Source: Oscillospiraceae bacterium
GTDB lineage: Bacteria > Bacillota > Clostridia > Oscillospirales > Oscillospiraceae
Assembly (NCBI GenBank): GCA_017420125.1
Contig: JAFOJR010000056.1
Coordinates: forward strand, 1 to 9,248
Reading direction: 5' to 3'
Length of the DNA: 9,248 bases
Below are positions 1 to 7,948 of this stretch, piece by piece. The translations under genes were made by a program, and so were the position numbers. The notes below the pieces were generated by a model. That model ran no database searches. It had not been told where the DNA came from and worked only from the letters and a program-made list of their open reading frames with translations. Within the stretch, counting starts at the first letter, position 1, and each line of letters opens with the position of its first letter.

Positions 1-677
1 CGGTCAATCCTTCTCCTTACATGTTCTACTTCTCCGGAACGGATGTTGAGGTTGCCGGTGCGTCACCTGAAACTCTTGTAAAATTGGAAGACGGCATTCT
101 GCATACCTTCCCGTTGGCTGGAACCCGGCCGCGGGGAAAAACGCACGCGGAAGACAAGGCTTTGGAAGCCGAATTGCTTGCAGATCAAAAAGAGCTTGCT
201 GAACATAATATGCTGGTGGATTTGGGACGCAACGACCTGGGTAAAATCAGTAAATTCGGCAGCGTCCAAGTGGAAACCCTGCACTCCATCGAACGGTATT
301 CCCACGTTATGCATATCGGCTCCACTGTGAGAGGAGAAATCCGGCCAGAATTTGACGCGTTGGATGCAGTCAGTGCAGTCCTTCCAGCAGGAACGCTGTC
401 CGGCGCGCCCAAGATAAGAGCCTGCCAGTTAATCGGCGAATTGGAAAATAACAAGCGCGGCATCTACGGCGGTGCCATTGGCTATATCGACTTTACCGGA
501 AACATGGATACCTGTATTGCCATTCGCATCGCCTACAAAAAAAACGGGAAGGTATTTGTCCGAAGCGGTGCCGGAATTGTTGCAGATTCTGTCCCGGATA
601 AAGAGTTTGAAGAATGCATTAACAAGGCCAAAGCAGTGGTTCACGCGCTGCAGCTTGCAGAGGAGGCGGATATATGA
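1..677 (+). CDS. trpE: Anthranilate synthase component I, 3' part only
   Basis: This is the large subunit of anthranilate synthase, which turns chorismate plus ammonia (delivered by TrpG) into anthranilate, the first committed step of tryptophan synthesis. The window starts inside the gene. The first whole codon is at 3 and opens with NPSPYMFYF, a conserved stretch of the chorismate-utilising domain, so the Met at 21 is internal and not a start. About 224 codons remain, less than half of the usual length of roughly 500. Visible family motifs, numbered from the first whole codon, are AGTRPRG (39-45), LVDLGRNDLGKI (71-82), LPAGTLSGAPKIRA (127-140), IYGGAIGYIDF (154-164) and VRSGAGIVADS (186-196). 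The N-terminal part, where the tryptophan feedback site normally lies, is outside the window. The stop overlaps the trpG start in ATGA. Confidence 0.96.
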   Translation, partial: VNPSPYMFYFSGTDVEVAGASPETLVKLEDGILHTFPLAGTRPRGKTHAEDKALEAELLADQKELAEHNMLVDLGRNDLGKISKFGSVQVETLHSIERYSHVMHIGSTVRGEIRPEFDALDAVSAVLPAGTLSGAPKIRACQLIGELENNKRGIYGGAIGYIDFTGNMDTCIAIRIAYKKNGKVFVRSGAGIVADSVPDKEFEECINKAKAVVHALQLAEEADI

Positions 678-1243
678 TCTTGCTCATCGATAATTATGAC
701 AGCTTTTCTTATAATCTTTACCAGCTCGTCGGTGAAATCCATCCCAACATCAAGGTGATTCGCAATGACGAAATGACGGTGGAAGAAATCCGGCATCTGC
801 ATCCCCGGCGCATCATTCTCTCTCCCGGCCCCGGCAGACCGGAAAATGCCGGCATCCTTTGCGACAGTGTCCAGATGCTCGGAACAGAAATTCCCATTCT
901 TGGCGTTTGCCTCGGACATCAAGCCATCTGTGCAGCGTTCGGTGCTACCATTACCTATGCCAAAGAATTAATGCATGGAAAACAATCAACTGTCAGATTT
1001 GATCTAAACTGTCCCCTGTTTTCCGGCTGTCCCGAAACTGCGCCTGTGGCGCGGTATCATTCCCTTGCGGCAGACCCCTATACCATCCCGGATTGCCTGA
1101 AGGTAACTGCCGTTACAACAGAGGACGAAATCATGGCAGTACAGCACCGTGATTTTCCCATTTTCGGAATGCAGTTTCATCCGGAGTCGATTATGACGCC
1201 TCACGGAAAAACCATGCTTGCCAATTTTATCAATTTGAGATAA
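674..1243 (+). CDS. trpG: Anthranilate synthase component II (glutamine amidotransferase)
   Basis: This is the class I glutamine amidotransferase that hydrolyses glutamine and channels ammonia to TrpE. It has 189 residues, the normal length for a free-standing TrpG, so it is not fused to TrpD or TrpE. It begins with the family signature LLIDNYDSFSYNL and carries the oxyanion-loop motif SPGPGRPENAG (50-60). The nucleophile is Cys79 in GVCLGHQ, and the triad is completed by His169 and Glu171 in QFHPES. The start at 674 has a perfect AGGAGG at 661-666 with 7 bases of spacing, and the gene overlaps the trpE stop by 4 bases. The PabA paralogue of folate synthesis is very similar in sequence. The position between trpE and trpD favours TrpG, although in some Firmicutes one protein serves both pathways. 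Confidence 0.95.
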   Translation: MILLIDNYDSFSYNLYQLVGEIHPNIKVIRNDEMTVEEIRHLHPRRIILSPGPGRPENAGILCDSVQMLGTEIPILGVCLGHQAICAAFGATITYAKELMHGKQSTVRFDLNCPLFSGCPETAPVARYHSLAADPYTIPDCLKVTAVTTEDEIMAVQHRDFPIFGMQFHPESIMTPHGKTMLANFINLR

Positions 1244-1255
1244 GGAGCATCTATT

Positions 1256-2287
1256 ATGATCCAAGAAGCCATTGTAAAAATTGTAAATAAAGAGGACTTG
1301 ACATATCACGAAGCCTATACAGTGATGAATGAAATTATGAATGGTGAAACCTCGTCAACGCAGAATGCTGCCTTTCTTGCTGCCCTCTCCACCAAAAGTG
1401 CAAAAGCAGAAACCACGGACGAAATTGCCGGCTGTGCCGCTGCCATGCGGGCTCATGCAACCAAAGTGGAAACCAATATGGACGTATTTGAAATTGTCGG
1501 AACGGGCGGCGATAACGCGCACAGCTTCAATATCTCCACCACTTCCGCTCTGGTGGCTGCAGCGGGCGGAATGAAGGTTGCAAAGCACGGTAACCGCGCA
1601 GCCTCTTCCAAGTGTGGCACGGCAGATTGTCTCGAAGCGCTGGGCGTTAACATTCAGCAAAGTCCGCAACGGTGCATAGAACTTTTAAATGAAGTGGGAA
1701 TGTGTTTTTTCTTCGCACAAAAATATCACACCTCCATGAAATACGTGGGCGCAATTCGGAAAGAACTTGGTTTTCGAACTGTATTCAATATTTTAGGACC
1801 TCTTACAAACCCCGGAAGCCCCACCATGCAATTGCTGGGCGTTTACGATGAATATCTGGTGGAACCATTGGCGCAGGTGCTCATTAACCTTGGGGTCAAG
1901 CGTGGTATGGTTGTGTATGGTCAGGATAAACTGGACGAAATTTCTATGAGCGCGCCTACTACCATCTGTGAATTTCAGAACGGCTGGTTTAAATCTTATT
2001 CCATCGCTCCGGAGGATTTTGGTTTTCCCCGCTGTGAAAAAGCCGACTTGGTGGGTGGCTCGCCGGAGGAAAACGCAAATATCACCTTGGCAATTTTGAA
2101 CGGCGAAAAAGGACATCGACGAAATGCCGTGCTTCTGAACGCAGGCGCGTCTTTATACATCGGTGGAAAAGCAAAATCCATACGAGACGGCATTTCCCTT
2201 GCGGCGGAACTGATCGATTCCGGCGAGGCGCGTAAAATACTGGAAAAACTAATCGCCGTCAGCAACCGCGGGGAGGATGAAAAATGA
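1256..2287 (+). CDS. trpD: Anthranilate phosphoribosyltransferase
   Basis: This enzyme transfers phosphoribose from PRPP to anthranilate, giving N-(5-phosphoribosyl)anthranilate. The protein has 343 residues, the usual length for a stand-alone TrpD. An N-terminal helical region leads to the PRPP-binding glycine loop GTGGD (82-86) followed by SFNIST. The KHGNRAASSKCGTAD stretch (110-124) is next, then the anthranilate-site region YVGAIRKELGFRTVFNILGPLTNP (163-186), and finally Asp227-Glu228 in LDEIS, the family's metal-binding acidic pair. All key residues appear intact. The start at 1256 follows the trpG stop by 12 bases and has AAGGAG at 1242-1247, which overlaps the trpG stop codon. The 3' end overlaps trpC in ATGA. 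Confidence 0.97.
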   Translation: MIQEAIVKIVNKEDLTYHEAYTVMNEIMNGETSSTQNAAFLAALSTKSAKAETTDEIAGCAAAMRAHATKVETNMDVFEIVGTGGDNAHSFNISTTSALVAAAGGMKVAKHGNRAASSKCGTADCLEALGVNIQQSPQRCIELLNEVGMCFFFAQKYHTSMKYVGAIRKELGFRTVFNILGPLTNPGSPTMQLLGVYDEYLVEPLAQVLINLGVKRGMVVYGQDKLDEISMSAPTTICEFQNGWFKSYSIAPEDFGFPRCEKADLVGGSPEENANITLAILNGEKGHRRNAVLLNAGASLYIGGKAKSIRDGISLAAELIDSGEARKILEKLIAVSNRGEDEK

Positions 2288-3066
2288 CCATACTGGATCA
2301 GCTTGCAGCGTATGCAAAGGTGCGCACCGCCAGGGCAAAAGGACGAATGTCTTTGGCAACTGTCCGGCAGCAGGCAGCTGCTCTGCCCAAAGGCAGTTTC
2401 GCCTTTGAAAACGCATTGGGAAAACCCGGCATTTCCTTTATCTGCGAATGCAAAAAAGCATCTCCGTCCAAAGGACTGATTGCGCCGGACTTTCCCTATC
2501 TGGAAATTGCCAAAGAATATGAAGCGGCAGGCGCCGACTGTATTTCTGTTTTGACAGAACCAAAATGGTTTTTGGGCCAAGATACATATTTGAGAGAAAT
2601 TGCCCAATCGATTTCCATTCCTTGTCTGCGCAAGGATTTTATCGTGGACGAATACATGCTCTATGAAACAAAATTGCTGGGCGCTTCTGCCGTTTTGCTG
2701 ATTTGCGCCATTTTGACCGAAACGCAGATCAGGACATATATTCAAATCTGTGATGAATTAGGTCTTTCCGCTTTGGTGGAAGCCCATGACGAAAACGAAG
2801 TGCAAATGGCATTAAACGCCGGAGCCAGAATCATCGGCGTCAACAATCGCAATTTGAAAGACTTTACCGTTCATCCGGAGAACAGTCAAAAACTGCGAAA
2901 TCTGATTCCGTCCCATGTGTTGTTTGTTTCAGAAAGCGGCATACGCTCTGCCGAAGATGTGCGAAAACTGTCTGACTTGGGCGCAGATGCCGTTTTGATC
3001 GGCGAAACGCTGATGCGCGCCGAAAACAAACACGCCAAACTTGCGGAATTGCGAGGAAACTTATGA
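2284..3066 (+). CDS. trpC: Indole-3-glycerol phosphate synthase
   Basis: This TIM-barrel enzyme closes the indole ring by decarboxylating carboxyphenylamino-deoxyribulose phosphate to indole-3-glycerol phosphate. It has 260 residues, typical of a monofunctional TrpC. Active-site positions known from the family are all present: Glu55 and Lys57 in ECKKASPSKG, Lys117 in LRKDFI, Glu166 in LVEAHDE, Asn187 in GVNNRNL, and Glu217-Ser218 in SESGI. The phosphate-binding GADAVLIGE motif is at 233-241. The ATG at 2284 overlaps the trpD stop (ATGA) and has GGGAGG at 2271-2276, 7 bases upstream. Its own stop overlaps the trpF start in the same way, which suggests coupled translation of D, C and F. TrpC and TrpF are separate proteins here, not the fusion seen in E. 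coli. Confidence 0.97.
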   Translation: MTILDQLAAYAKVRTARAKGRMSLATVRQQAAALPKGSFAFENALGKPGISFICECKKASPSKGLIAPDFPYLEIAKEYEAAGADCISVLTEPKWFLGQDTYLREIAQSISIPCLRKDFIVDEYMLYETKLLGASAVLLICAILTETQIRTYIQICDELGLSALVEAHDENEVQMALNAGARIIGVNNRNLKDFTVHPENSQKLRNLIPSHVLFVSESGIRSAEDVRKLSDLGADAVLIGETLMRAENKHAKLAELRGNL

Positions 3067-3686
3067 CAAAAATCAAACTTTGCGGACTTTCGCGGCAATG
3101 CGACATAGCAGTCGCCAATATGCTGCGCCCTGCATACATTGGCTTTGTCTTTGCCCCCAAAAGCCGCCGATATGTGACTCCGGAAACGGCAGCGCAGCTC
3201 AGGGCGCAGTTGCATCCGCATATTTCAGCAGTAGGGGTATTCGTAAATGAGACCCCGGAGGCGGTAGCCGCTTTGCTGCATCAAGGCATTATAGACATCG
3301 CCCAACTTCATGGAAACGAGGATGAAAACTATTTGCAAGCTTTGCGGCAATTGACAGAGAAACCAATTATCCAGGCTTTTCAGATTGGCACTCCGCAAGA
3401 CGTAGCCGCAGCGCAGAACAGCTGTGCGGATTATATCCTGCTGGATGCAGGCGGCGGCACGGGAACTGTATTTGACTGGCATCTGATACGGGATGTCAAA
3501 CGGCCGTTTTTTCTGGCCGGCGGTCTTAACGCTGAAAACGTGAAAACCGCTGTGCAAACCATTGCTCCCTATGCAGTGGATGTCAGTTCAGGAATTGAAA
3601 CCAACGGCCAAAAGGACCCAAAAAAAATGAAACAATTCGTTCTTGCTGTCCACAGTGCAGACGAATTTCTGTTGCAAAGCAGGTAG
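3063..3686 (+). CDS. trpF: Phosphoribosylanthranilate isomerase
   Basis: This TIM-barrel isomerase performs the Amadori rearrangement of phosphoribosylanthranilate to the substrate of TrpC. It has 207 residues, which is normal. The catalytic pair is visible: Cys7 in KLCGLS as general base and Asp128 in ILLDAGGGTG as general acid. Other family motifs are GFVFAPKSRR (27-36), VGVFVNE (57-63), AQLHG (80-84), LAGGLNAENV (151-160) and the phosphate-binding VDVSSGIE (172-179). The ATG overlaps the trpC stop in ATGA, with GCGAGGAA at 3051-3058 as the likely ribosome binding site. The first motif is slightly divergent (LSRQCDI where many homologues have LTRPEDV), but no key residue is lost. Confidence 0.95.
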   Translation: MTKIKLCGLSRQCDIAVANMLRPAYIGFVFAPKSRRYVTPETAAQLRAQLHPHISAVGVFVNETPEAVAALLHQGIIDIAQLHGNEDENYLQALRQLTEKPIIQAFQIGTPQDVAAAQNSCADYILLDAGGGTGTVFDWHLIRDVKRPFFLAGGLNAENVKTAVQTIAPYAVDVSSGIETNGQKDPKKMKQFVLAVHSADEFLLQSR

Positions 3687-3700
3687 AAAGGAAGAAAATT

Positions 3701-4891
3701 ATGACAAATCGGAATGGACGCTTTGGTGTTCACGGCGGACAATATATCCCTGAAACTCTGATGAGTGCAGTCATTGAACTGGAAGAGGCATATAATCATT
3801 TTCGGGATGATCCTGCATTTCAACAAGAGCTTTCTGAATTATTGTGCGAATATGCAGGCCGTCCCTCCAGACTTTATTATGCCAAAAAAATGACATTGGA
3901 TTTGGGCGGGGCCAAACTTTACCTGAAACGCGAAGACCTGAACCACACTGGTTCACATAAAATCAACAATGTTCTGGGCCAGGCTCTTCTTGCAAAAAAA
4001 ATGGGAAAAACACGGCTCATCGCCGAAACAGGAGCCGGACAGCACGGTGTTGCTACTGCTACTGCCGCTGCGCTGCTTGGAATGGAATGTGTGGTGTTTA
4101 TGGGGGAGGAAGATACTGTCCGACAAGCACTAAACGTATATCGGATGCGCCTTTTGGGCACAAAGGTAATCCCTGTCAAAAGCGGTACCGCCACTTTGAA
4201 AGACGCCGTTTCTGAAGCCATGCGGGAATGGACCAGCCGCATTTCAGACACCCACTATTGTCTTGGCTCCGTGATGGGGCCCCATCCATTCCCCACCATT
4301 GTGCGCGACTTTCAAGCCGTGATATCCAGGGAAATCAAAACGCAAATCCTGGAAAAAGAAGGCCGGCTGCCTGATGCAGTGATTGCCTGTGTGGGCGGCG
4401 GCTCCAACGCCATAGGCAGTTTCTATCATTTTATTTCAGATCAGAACGTGAGACTGATCGGCTGCGAGGCAGCAGGCCGGGGAATTGAAACCTTTGAGAC
4501 TGCTGCAACAATCAGCACCGGCAGGCTGGGCATTTTTCATGGCATGAAGTCCTATTTTTGCCAAGATGAATATGGCCAGATTGCACCGGTTTATTCTATT
4601 TCGGCTGGGCTGGACTACCCGGGCGTCGGTCCCGAGCACGCGTATCTTCACGACATCGGACGGGCCGAATATGTCCCCATTACAGACGAGGAAGCAGTCT
4701 GTGCATTTGAATATCTTGCAAAAACCGAAGGCATTATCCCTGCCATTGAGTCAGCACACGCCATAGCTTATGCGGCCAAGCTTGCCCCGAGCATGCACAA
4801 GGATCAGATTATTGTTGTCACCATATCCGGCAGAGGCGATAAAGACTGCGCCGCCATTGCAAGATACAGAGGAGAGGATATCCATGAGTAA
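3701..4891 (+). CDS. trpB: Tryptophan synthase beta chain
   Basis: This PLP-dependent subunit condenses L-serine with indole arriving through the tunnel from TrpA. Its 396 residues match the common TrpB1 type that partners TrpA. The start of the protein (GRFGVHGGQYIPETL) is characteristic. Lys87 in HTGSHKINN forms the Schiff base with PLP. Glu109 before GAGQHG (111-116) is the catalytic acid, GGGSNA (232-237) binds the cofactor phosphate, and Asp305 in SAGLDYPGVGPEH is the closing residue of the beta site. SGRGDKD (376-382) completes the C-terminal signature. The start at 3701 lies 14 bases after trpF and is preceded by AAAGGAAG at 3687-3694. The 3' end overlaps trpA by 8 bases, in line with the equimolar complex of the two subunits. 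Confidence 0.98.
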   Translation: MTNRNGRFGVHGGQYIPETLMSAVIELEEAYNHFRDDPAFQQELSELLCEYAGRPSRLYYAKKMTLDLGGAKLYLKREDLNHTGSHKINNVLGQALLAKKMGKTRLIAETGAGQHGVATATAAALLGMECVVFMGEEDTVRQALNVYRMRLLGTKVIPVKSGTATLKDAVSEAMREWTSRISDTHYCLGSVMGPHPFPTIVRDFQAVISREIKTQILEKEGRLPDAVIACVGGGSNAIGSFYHFISDQNVRLIGCEAAGRGIETFETAATISTGRLGIFHGMKSYFCQDEYGQIAPVYSISAGLDYPGVGPEHAYLHDIGRAEYVPITDEEAVCAFEYLAKTEGIIPAIESAHAIAYAAKLAPSMHKDQIIVVTISGRGDKDCAAIARYRGEDIHE

Positions 4892-5660
4892 TATAAAAGC
4901 TGCATTTGCAAACGGGAAAGCATTCATTCCCTTCTTCACCTGCGGAGACCCCGACTTGGAAACCACTGCTACCTCTGTTCGTGCAGCGGTCGCAAACGGG
5001 GCTGATCTGATCGAGCTGGGCATTCCATTTTCCGATCCGACTGCGGAAGGTCCTGTCATTCAAGCGGCTAATCTGCGTGCGCTAAATGGCGGTGTCACTA
5101 CGGATAAAATTTTTGCGTTTGTAAAAGAGCTTCGTCGTGATGTAACGGTTCCCATGGTGTTTATGACTTACGCCAACGTGATTTTTTCTTACGGTGCAGA
5201 GCGTTTTCTCTCCACTTGCCGGGATATCCAGATTGATGGAATCATTTTACCCGACCTGCCTTTCGAGGAACGAGAAGAATTTTTGCCTGTCTGTCGGAAA
5301 TATGGAGTCGATTTGATTTATCTCATTGCACCTACTTCGGAAAACCGTATTGCGATGATCGCGAAAGAAGCAGAAGGTTTTCTCTATCTTGTTTCCAGTC
5401 TTGGCGTAACGGGAACAAGAAGCGAAATCACAACCGATCTTGCTTCCATTGTTTCCGTGGTGCGGCAAAATACAGATACGCCTTGTGCCATTGGCTTCGG
5501 CATCTCCACACCGGAGCAGGCAAGAAAAATGGCAGGACTTTCCGATGGCGCCATCGTTGGCTCCGCCATTGTGAAACTGCTTGCAAAATACGGCAAGGAT
5601 GCGCCGCGTTATATAGGTGACTATGTCAAATCCATGAAAGACGCTCTGCGCTGCTTGTAA
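4884..5660 (+). CDS. trpA: Tryptophan synthase alpha chain
   Basis: This TIM-barrel subunit cleaves indole-3-glycerol phosphate to indole and glyceraldehyde 3-phosphate and passes indole to TrpB. The frame is open further upstream to an ATG at 4770. The ATG at 4884 is chosen because it has GGAGAGG at 4871-4877 with 6 bases of spacing, overlaps trpB by only 8 bases, and gives 258 residues, close to the usual size. Catalytic Glu44 is in IELGIPFSDP. The second catalytic position, Asp60 in the Salmonella enzyme (ADGP), is Glu55 here (TAEGP). Other motifs are FFTCGDPD (17-24), MTYANV, LPDLPFEE, LIAPTS, the SSLGVTGTR loop, GFGIS and GAIVGSAIV at the phosphate site. It is the last gene of the operon, followed 89 bases later by a strong terminator. 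Confidence 0.96.
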   Translation: MSNIKAAFANGKAFIPFFTCGDPDLETTATSVRAAVANGADLIELGIPFSDPTAEGPVIQAANLRALNGGVTTDKIFAFVKELRRDVTVPMVFMTYANVIFSYGAERFLSTCRDIQIDGIILPDLPFEEREEFLPVCRKYGVDLIYLIAPTSENRIAMIAKEAEGFLYLVSSLGVTGTRSEITTDLASIVSVVRQNTDTPCAIGFGISTPEQARKMAGLSDGAIVGSAIVKLLAKYGKDAPRYIGDYVKSMKDALRCL

Positions 5661-5748
5661 AATCCCACGATTCGTTTTAGTCAAGTTTCCCGCACTGTGT
5701 CGGAATACACGCTGTGAACACCCGTCAGCAGTGTGCTTTTTCGATCTT

Positions 5749-5785
5749 AAAAACCAGGGGCGCACGTTGTGCGCCCCTGGTTTTT
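5749..5785 (+). terminator. Strong intrinsic terminator of the trp operon
   Basis: A perfect 17-bp inverted repeat (left arm 5749-5765, right arm 5769-5785) with a 3-base loop at 5766-5768. The core is GC-rich (CCAGGGGCGCAC paired with GTGCGCCCCTGG), and the right arm ends in TTTTT. The left arm begins with AAAAA, so the hairpin could also stop transcription from the opposite side. It lies 89 bases after the trpA stop. A much weaker hairpin just before it (5708-5735, 7 bp with one G-T pair, then CTTTTT) may assist. Confidence 0.93.
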
Positions 5786-6150
5786 ATCAAAAATGATTTG
5801 CCTCATTTGCAAAAAACCTGTAACCGGAATTTGTCAATCGGGCTTTTATACCGAGTTGCGTTCTTTCTCACCGCGCAATAATTTTATTCGCCGATGATCT
5901 AGCTACAGCTTGTGACGCTTTTCATGTTTTACATAAAAAAGTTATCTTGCGTTCGTTAACTTTCATGCAAACGAAGCCCCTGTTTGTCAAAAGGACAACA
6001 GGGGCTTCGTTTATTTGATATTGGGAGATGTAGATTATAGATTTCTTTTTTAGTTTATATCCATTTGTCGAAATAGTATTCCCCGCAATCTGCACGTTCG
6101 TGCCACCAACAAAACCACGCCAAAGGAAGAGATCAGATTGGATGCAAGCC
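5786..6150. other. Gene-free stretch between trpA terminator and SLH gene
   Basis: I find no supportable coding region here. The open frames overlapping it are short, lack ribosome binding sites, and run into the SLH gene on the other strand. The only clear structure is the hairpin at 5969-6012. A weak promoter-like pair on the + strand (TTGCGT at 5855-5860, 17 bases, then TAATTT) lies about 90 bases before that hairpin, but it matches the consensus poorly. The rest is AT-rich and featureless to my eye. Confidence 0.6.
5969..6012 (+). terminator. Second intrinsic terminator-like hairpin
   Basis: The left arm is 5969-5988 and the right arm 5994-6012, with a 5-base loop and one bulged T in the left arm. 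The core pairs ACGAAGCCCCTG with CAGGGGCTTCGT. On the + strand the arm runs into TTTATTT, a reasonable U-tract. On the - strand only GTTT follows. The SLH gene ends about 140 bases away on the - strand, so the hairpin may serve as a two-way barrier between the convergent trp operon and the SLH gene. The + orientation has the better tail. Confidence 0.7.
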
Positions 6151-7932
6151 TTATGCAGGAAGATTGGAGATAAACTGATAGTTGTTGCTGCCCAAACGTT
6201 TGAGCGTAAGCTTCATCTGCTTTGCTTTTCCCCAGTTTCCGCTGGTCGTATAGTAGTACCATTCGCCTGCATGATAGTTGTACTGTCCGCTGTTTGTATA
6301 TACCACTGTCACGGTACTGCCGCTGATGGAAGTGCTTTTTATGCTGACAGTTTGGGCTTCCGTATCCCAGACCTGTAGACAATACGCTTTCAAACCGGAC
6401 AGATATGTCAGCCCTGCCATGCTTCCCTGATAGCCGTATAATCCGTAGCCTGTGTATTTTTTCAAATAACTGTCAAGTTCAGATGAAGAGTTATATATAA
6501 GGTCTCCGTCGAGCCACCCGGTCGCCTTTTTATAGGCGTTCGACACTGTGCTGTATTTTAAGCTGCTGTCAGGACCATATCGAACAATGTCGGCAAGGGG
6601 TATTTTGCGCACATCCGTATAACTGTACATAAGGAAAGGAAAGACTAAGGGAAAAATATCTCCCTTGTTCATAAAGGCTTCGATTTCCTGCCGGATATCA
6701 TAAGCGGTATTGTGTGCCAGGTGGGTCCAAGTGATCGAGGCCTCCTTATAGGAAGCAAGCATAGCATCCAAATCATCATATGTCATATTTACACGTTGTC
6801 CGTAGGCATTGTAAATGCCAGACTCCGTTACATGATAGTATGCTGTCTTTACCCTATACATCTCACCGTCTTTATACTCTAAACGGTAGAAGGTATAAGA
6901 ATAGTCAGAGGCGCCGGCTGAACCTTGTACGCACATCGTTCCGTCAGTAAAGATTGTCAGACGGTTGCGGGCATAGAGCGGTTCGGCATTCCCAAAAAAG
7001 TTATAATACGTACCGTTAAAATAGGTGTATACCGCAGCAATGCAGTCGTTGTTTCTGAAAAGCAATTCACTGACACCGTCTTTATTGATGTCATAATAAG
7101 CATAGTAAAAATTGCCGCCAAAGGTAAAATATTCTTCCATTGCCGGGATGCGGCAGGCTTTATATTTGGCATTGCTTTCGATCACGTCATAACTGCTCTC
7201 ATTGCAGGCATCTTTGAACAGTTGGATGATGGATTGAGCCAAGTTGTAAGCCAAGGCATTTTCGGCAAATAATGTAATAGGCTTCCTTAATGTCGGATTG
7301 GCCATTCGTGTAACCAGTGCGGCGACTTCACTGCGCTGGATATTGGAGTTGGGCTTGAAGTTCCCAAATTTGTCGGTGCCGGTCAAAATACCTGCCCGGT
7401 AGAGTCTATAAATGTCCGCTGCAGAACGGTGGTTGCTCGGCACGTCCGGAATTCCATTGTTCTCCACTTGGTTCACAGCTTTCAGAGCCTCATCCGGAAG
7501 CGCACGCCCCATGATGACCGCAAAGTTCTCTCTGGTGGCTTTGGCGTTGTAATTGGTATAGGCGCCAGCCGCAATGATGCCTTCCCGGATGACGTAATCT
7601 ACATAGGTTTGGTACCAGGGGTTTCCCTGTTTAAAATCGGCCTCTCCGGTATAATAGATACTGTGGAGCCTTGCCGCCAGCGTGACAGCCTCTGCGATCG
7701 TCATATTGCCGGAAGGGCTGAATTTTGATGTGCTCGTTCCCAATACAAGACCCGTTTCATATGCTTCTTTCACGTTGCCGGCATACCATGCATTTGCCGG
7801 GACATCGCTGAATTGGCCTGCCGTGTATGTTTTGGTTTTCCGGAAATTTTCCAGCCCTCCGCCGGCCGCCGCCGCAGGGACGAGCAGGAAGGACAGGAGC
7901 AGAACGAGCGCCAATGCAATCTTTTTCTTCAT
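6151..7932 (-). CDS. Secreted SLH-domain cell-surface protein
   Basis: A 593-residue exported protein. The start at 7932 is chosen because it has AGGAGG (7947-7942) 9 bases upstream and gives a clean signal peptide: KKK, then a hydrophobic core at about 5-19, then a likely cleavage near AAAA (20-23). The upstream in-frame ATG at 8031 would bury this signal. Three SLH repeats follow at about 37-95 (FSDVPANAWY...GLVLG...FSP), 103-146 (divergent; NPWYQTYVDYVIREGII) and 160-212 (IPDVP...IYRLYRAGILTGT...F.P). In this family such repeats anchor proteins to the pyruvylated secondary polymer of the Gram-positive wall. Residues 220-593 are rich in Tyr and Asn and contain DINKDGVSE (281-289), which looks like a calcium-binding or repeat-type loop. 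I do not recognise this C-terminal region and no enzyme motif is evident. Transcription probably starts about 220 bases upstream at the promoter at 8158-8186. Confidence 0.93.
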   Translation of the reverse strand: MKKKIALALVLLLSFLLVPAAAAGGGLENFRKTKTYTAGQFSDVPANAWYAGNVKEAYETGLVLGTSTSKFSPSGNMTIAEAVTLAARLHSIYYTGEADFKQGNPWYQTYVDYVIREGIIAAGAYTNYNAKATRENFAVIMGRALPDEALKAVNQVENNGIPDVPSNHRSAADIYRLYRAGILTGTDKFGNFKPNSNIQRSEVAALVTRMANPTLRKPITLFAENALAYNLAQSIIQLFKDACNESSYDVIESNAKYKACRIPAMEEYFTFGGNFYYAYYDINKDGVSELLFRNNDCIAAVYTYFNGTYYNFFGNAEPLYARNRLTIFTDGTMCVQGSAGASDYSYTFYRLEYKDGEMYRVKTAYYHVTESGIYNAYGQRVNMTYDDLDAMLASYKEASITWTHLAHNTAYDIRQEIEAFMNKGDIFPLVFPFLMYSYTDVRKIPLADIVRYGPDSSLKYSTVSNAYKKATGWLDGDLIYNSSSELDSYLKKYTGYGLYGYQGSMAGLTYLSGLKAYCLQVWDTEAQTVSIKSTSISGSTVTVVYTNSGQYNYHAGEWYYYTTSGNWGKAKQMKLTLKRLGSNNYQFISNLPA

Positions 7933-7948
7933 ACTGTTTTGCCTCCTA

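Noticed and set aside
21..23. ATG at 21 as a start for trpE
   Set aside because: The frame is open to the window edge, and the residues before it (NPSPY) belong to a conserved motif, so the gene is simply cut by the window.
4770..4883. N-terminal extension of TrpA from the ATG at 4770
   Set aside because: It would overlap trpB by over 100 bases, has no ribosome binding site and would add 38 non-homologous residues. The ATG at 4884 has a good site and gives the normal protein length.
5708..5741. Hairpin followed by CTTTTT just after trpA as the operon terminator
   Set aside because: It has only 7 bp with a G-T pair and a 14-base loop. The 17-bp perfect hairpin at 5749-5785 is far stronger.
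5936..5962. Inverted repeat AAGTTA / TAACTT
   Set aside because: Six-bp AT-rich arms with a 12-base gap are expected by chance here, with no linked promoter or gene.
6925..7272. Open frames on the + strand inside the SLH gene (also 7429-7728, 7682-7954 and 7827-8159)
   Set aside because: They lie antisense to a well-supported gene, lack ribosome binding sites and show no recognisable protein features.
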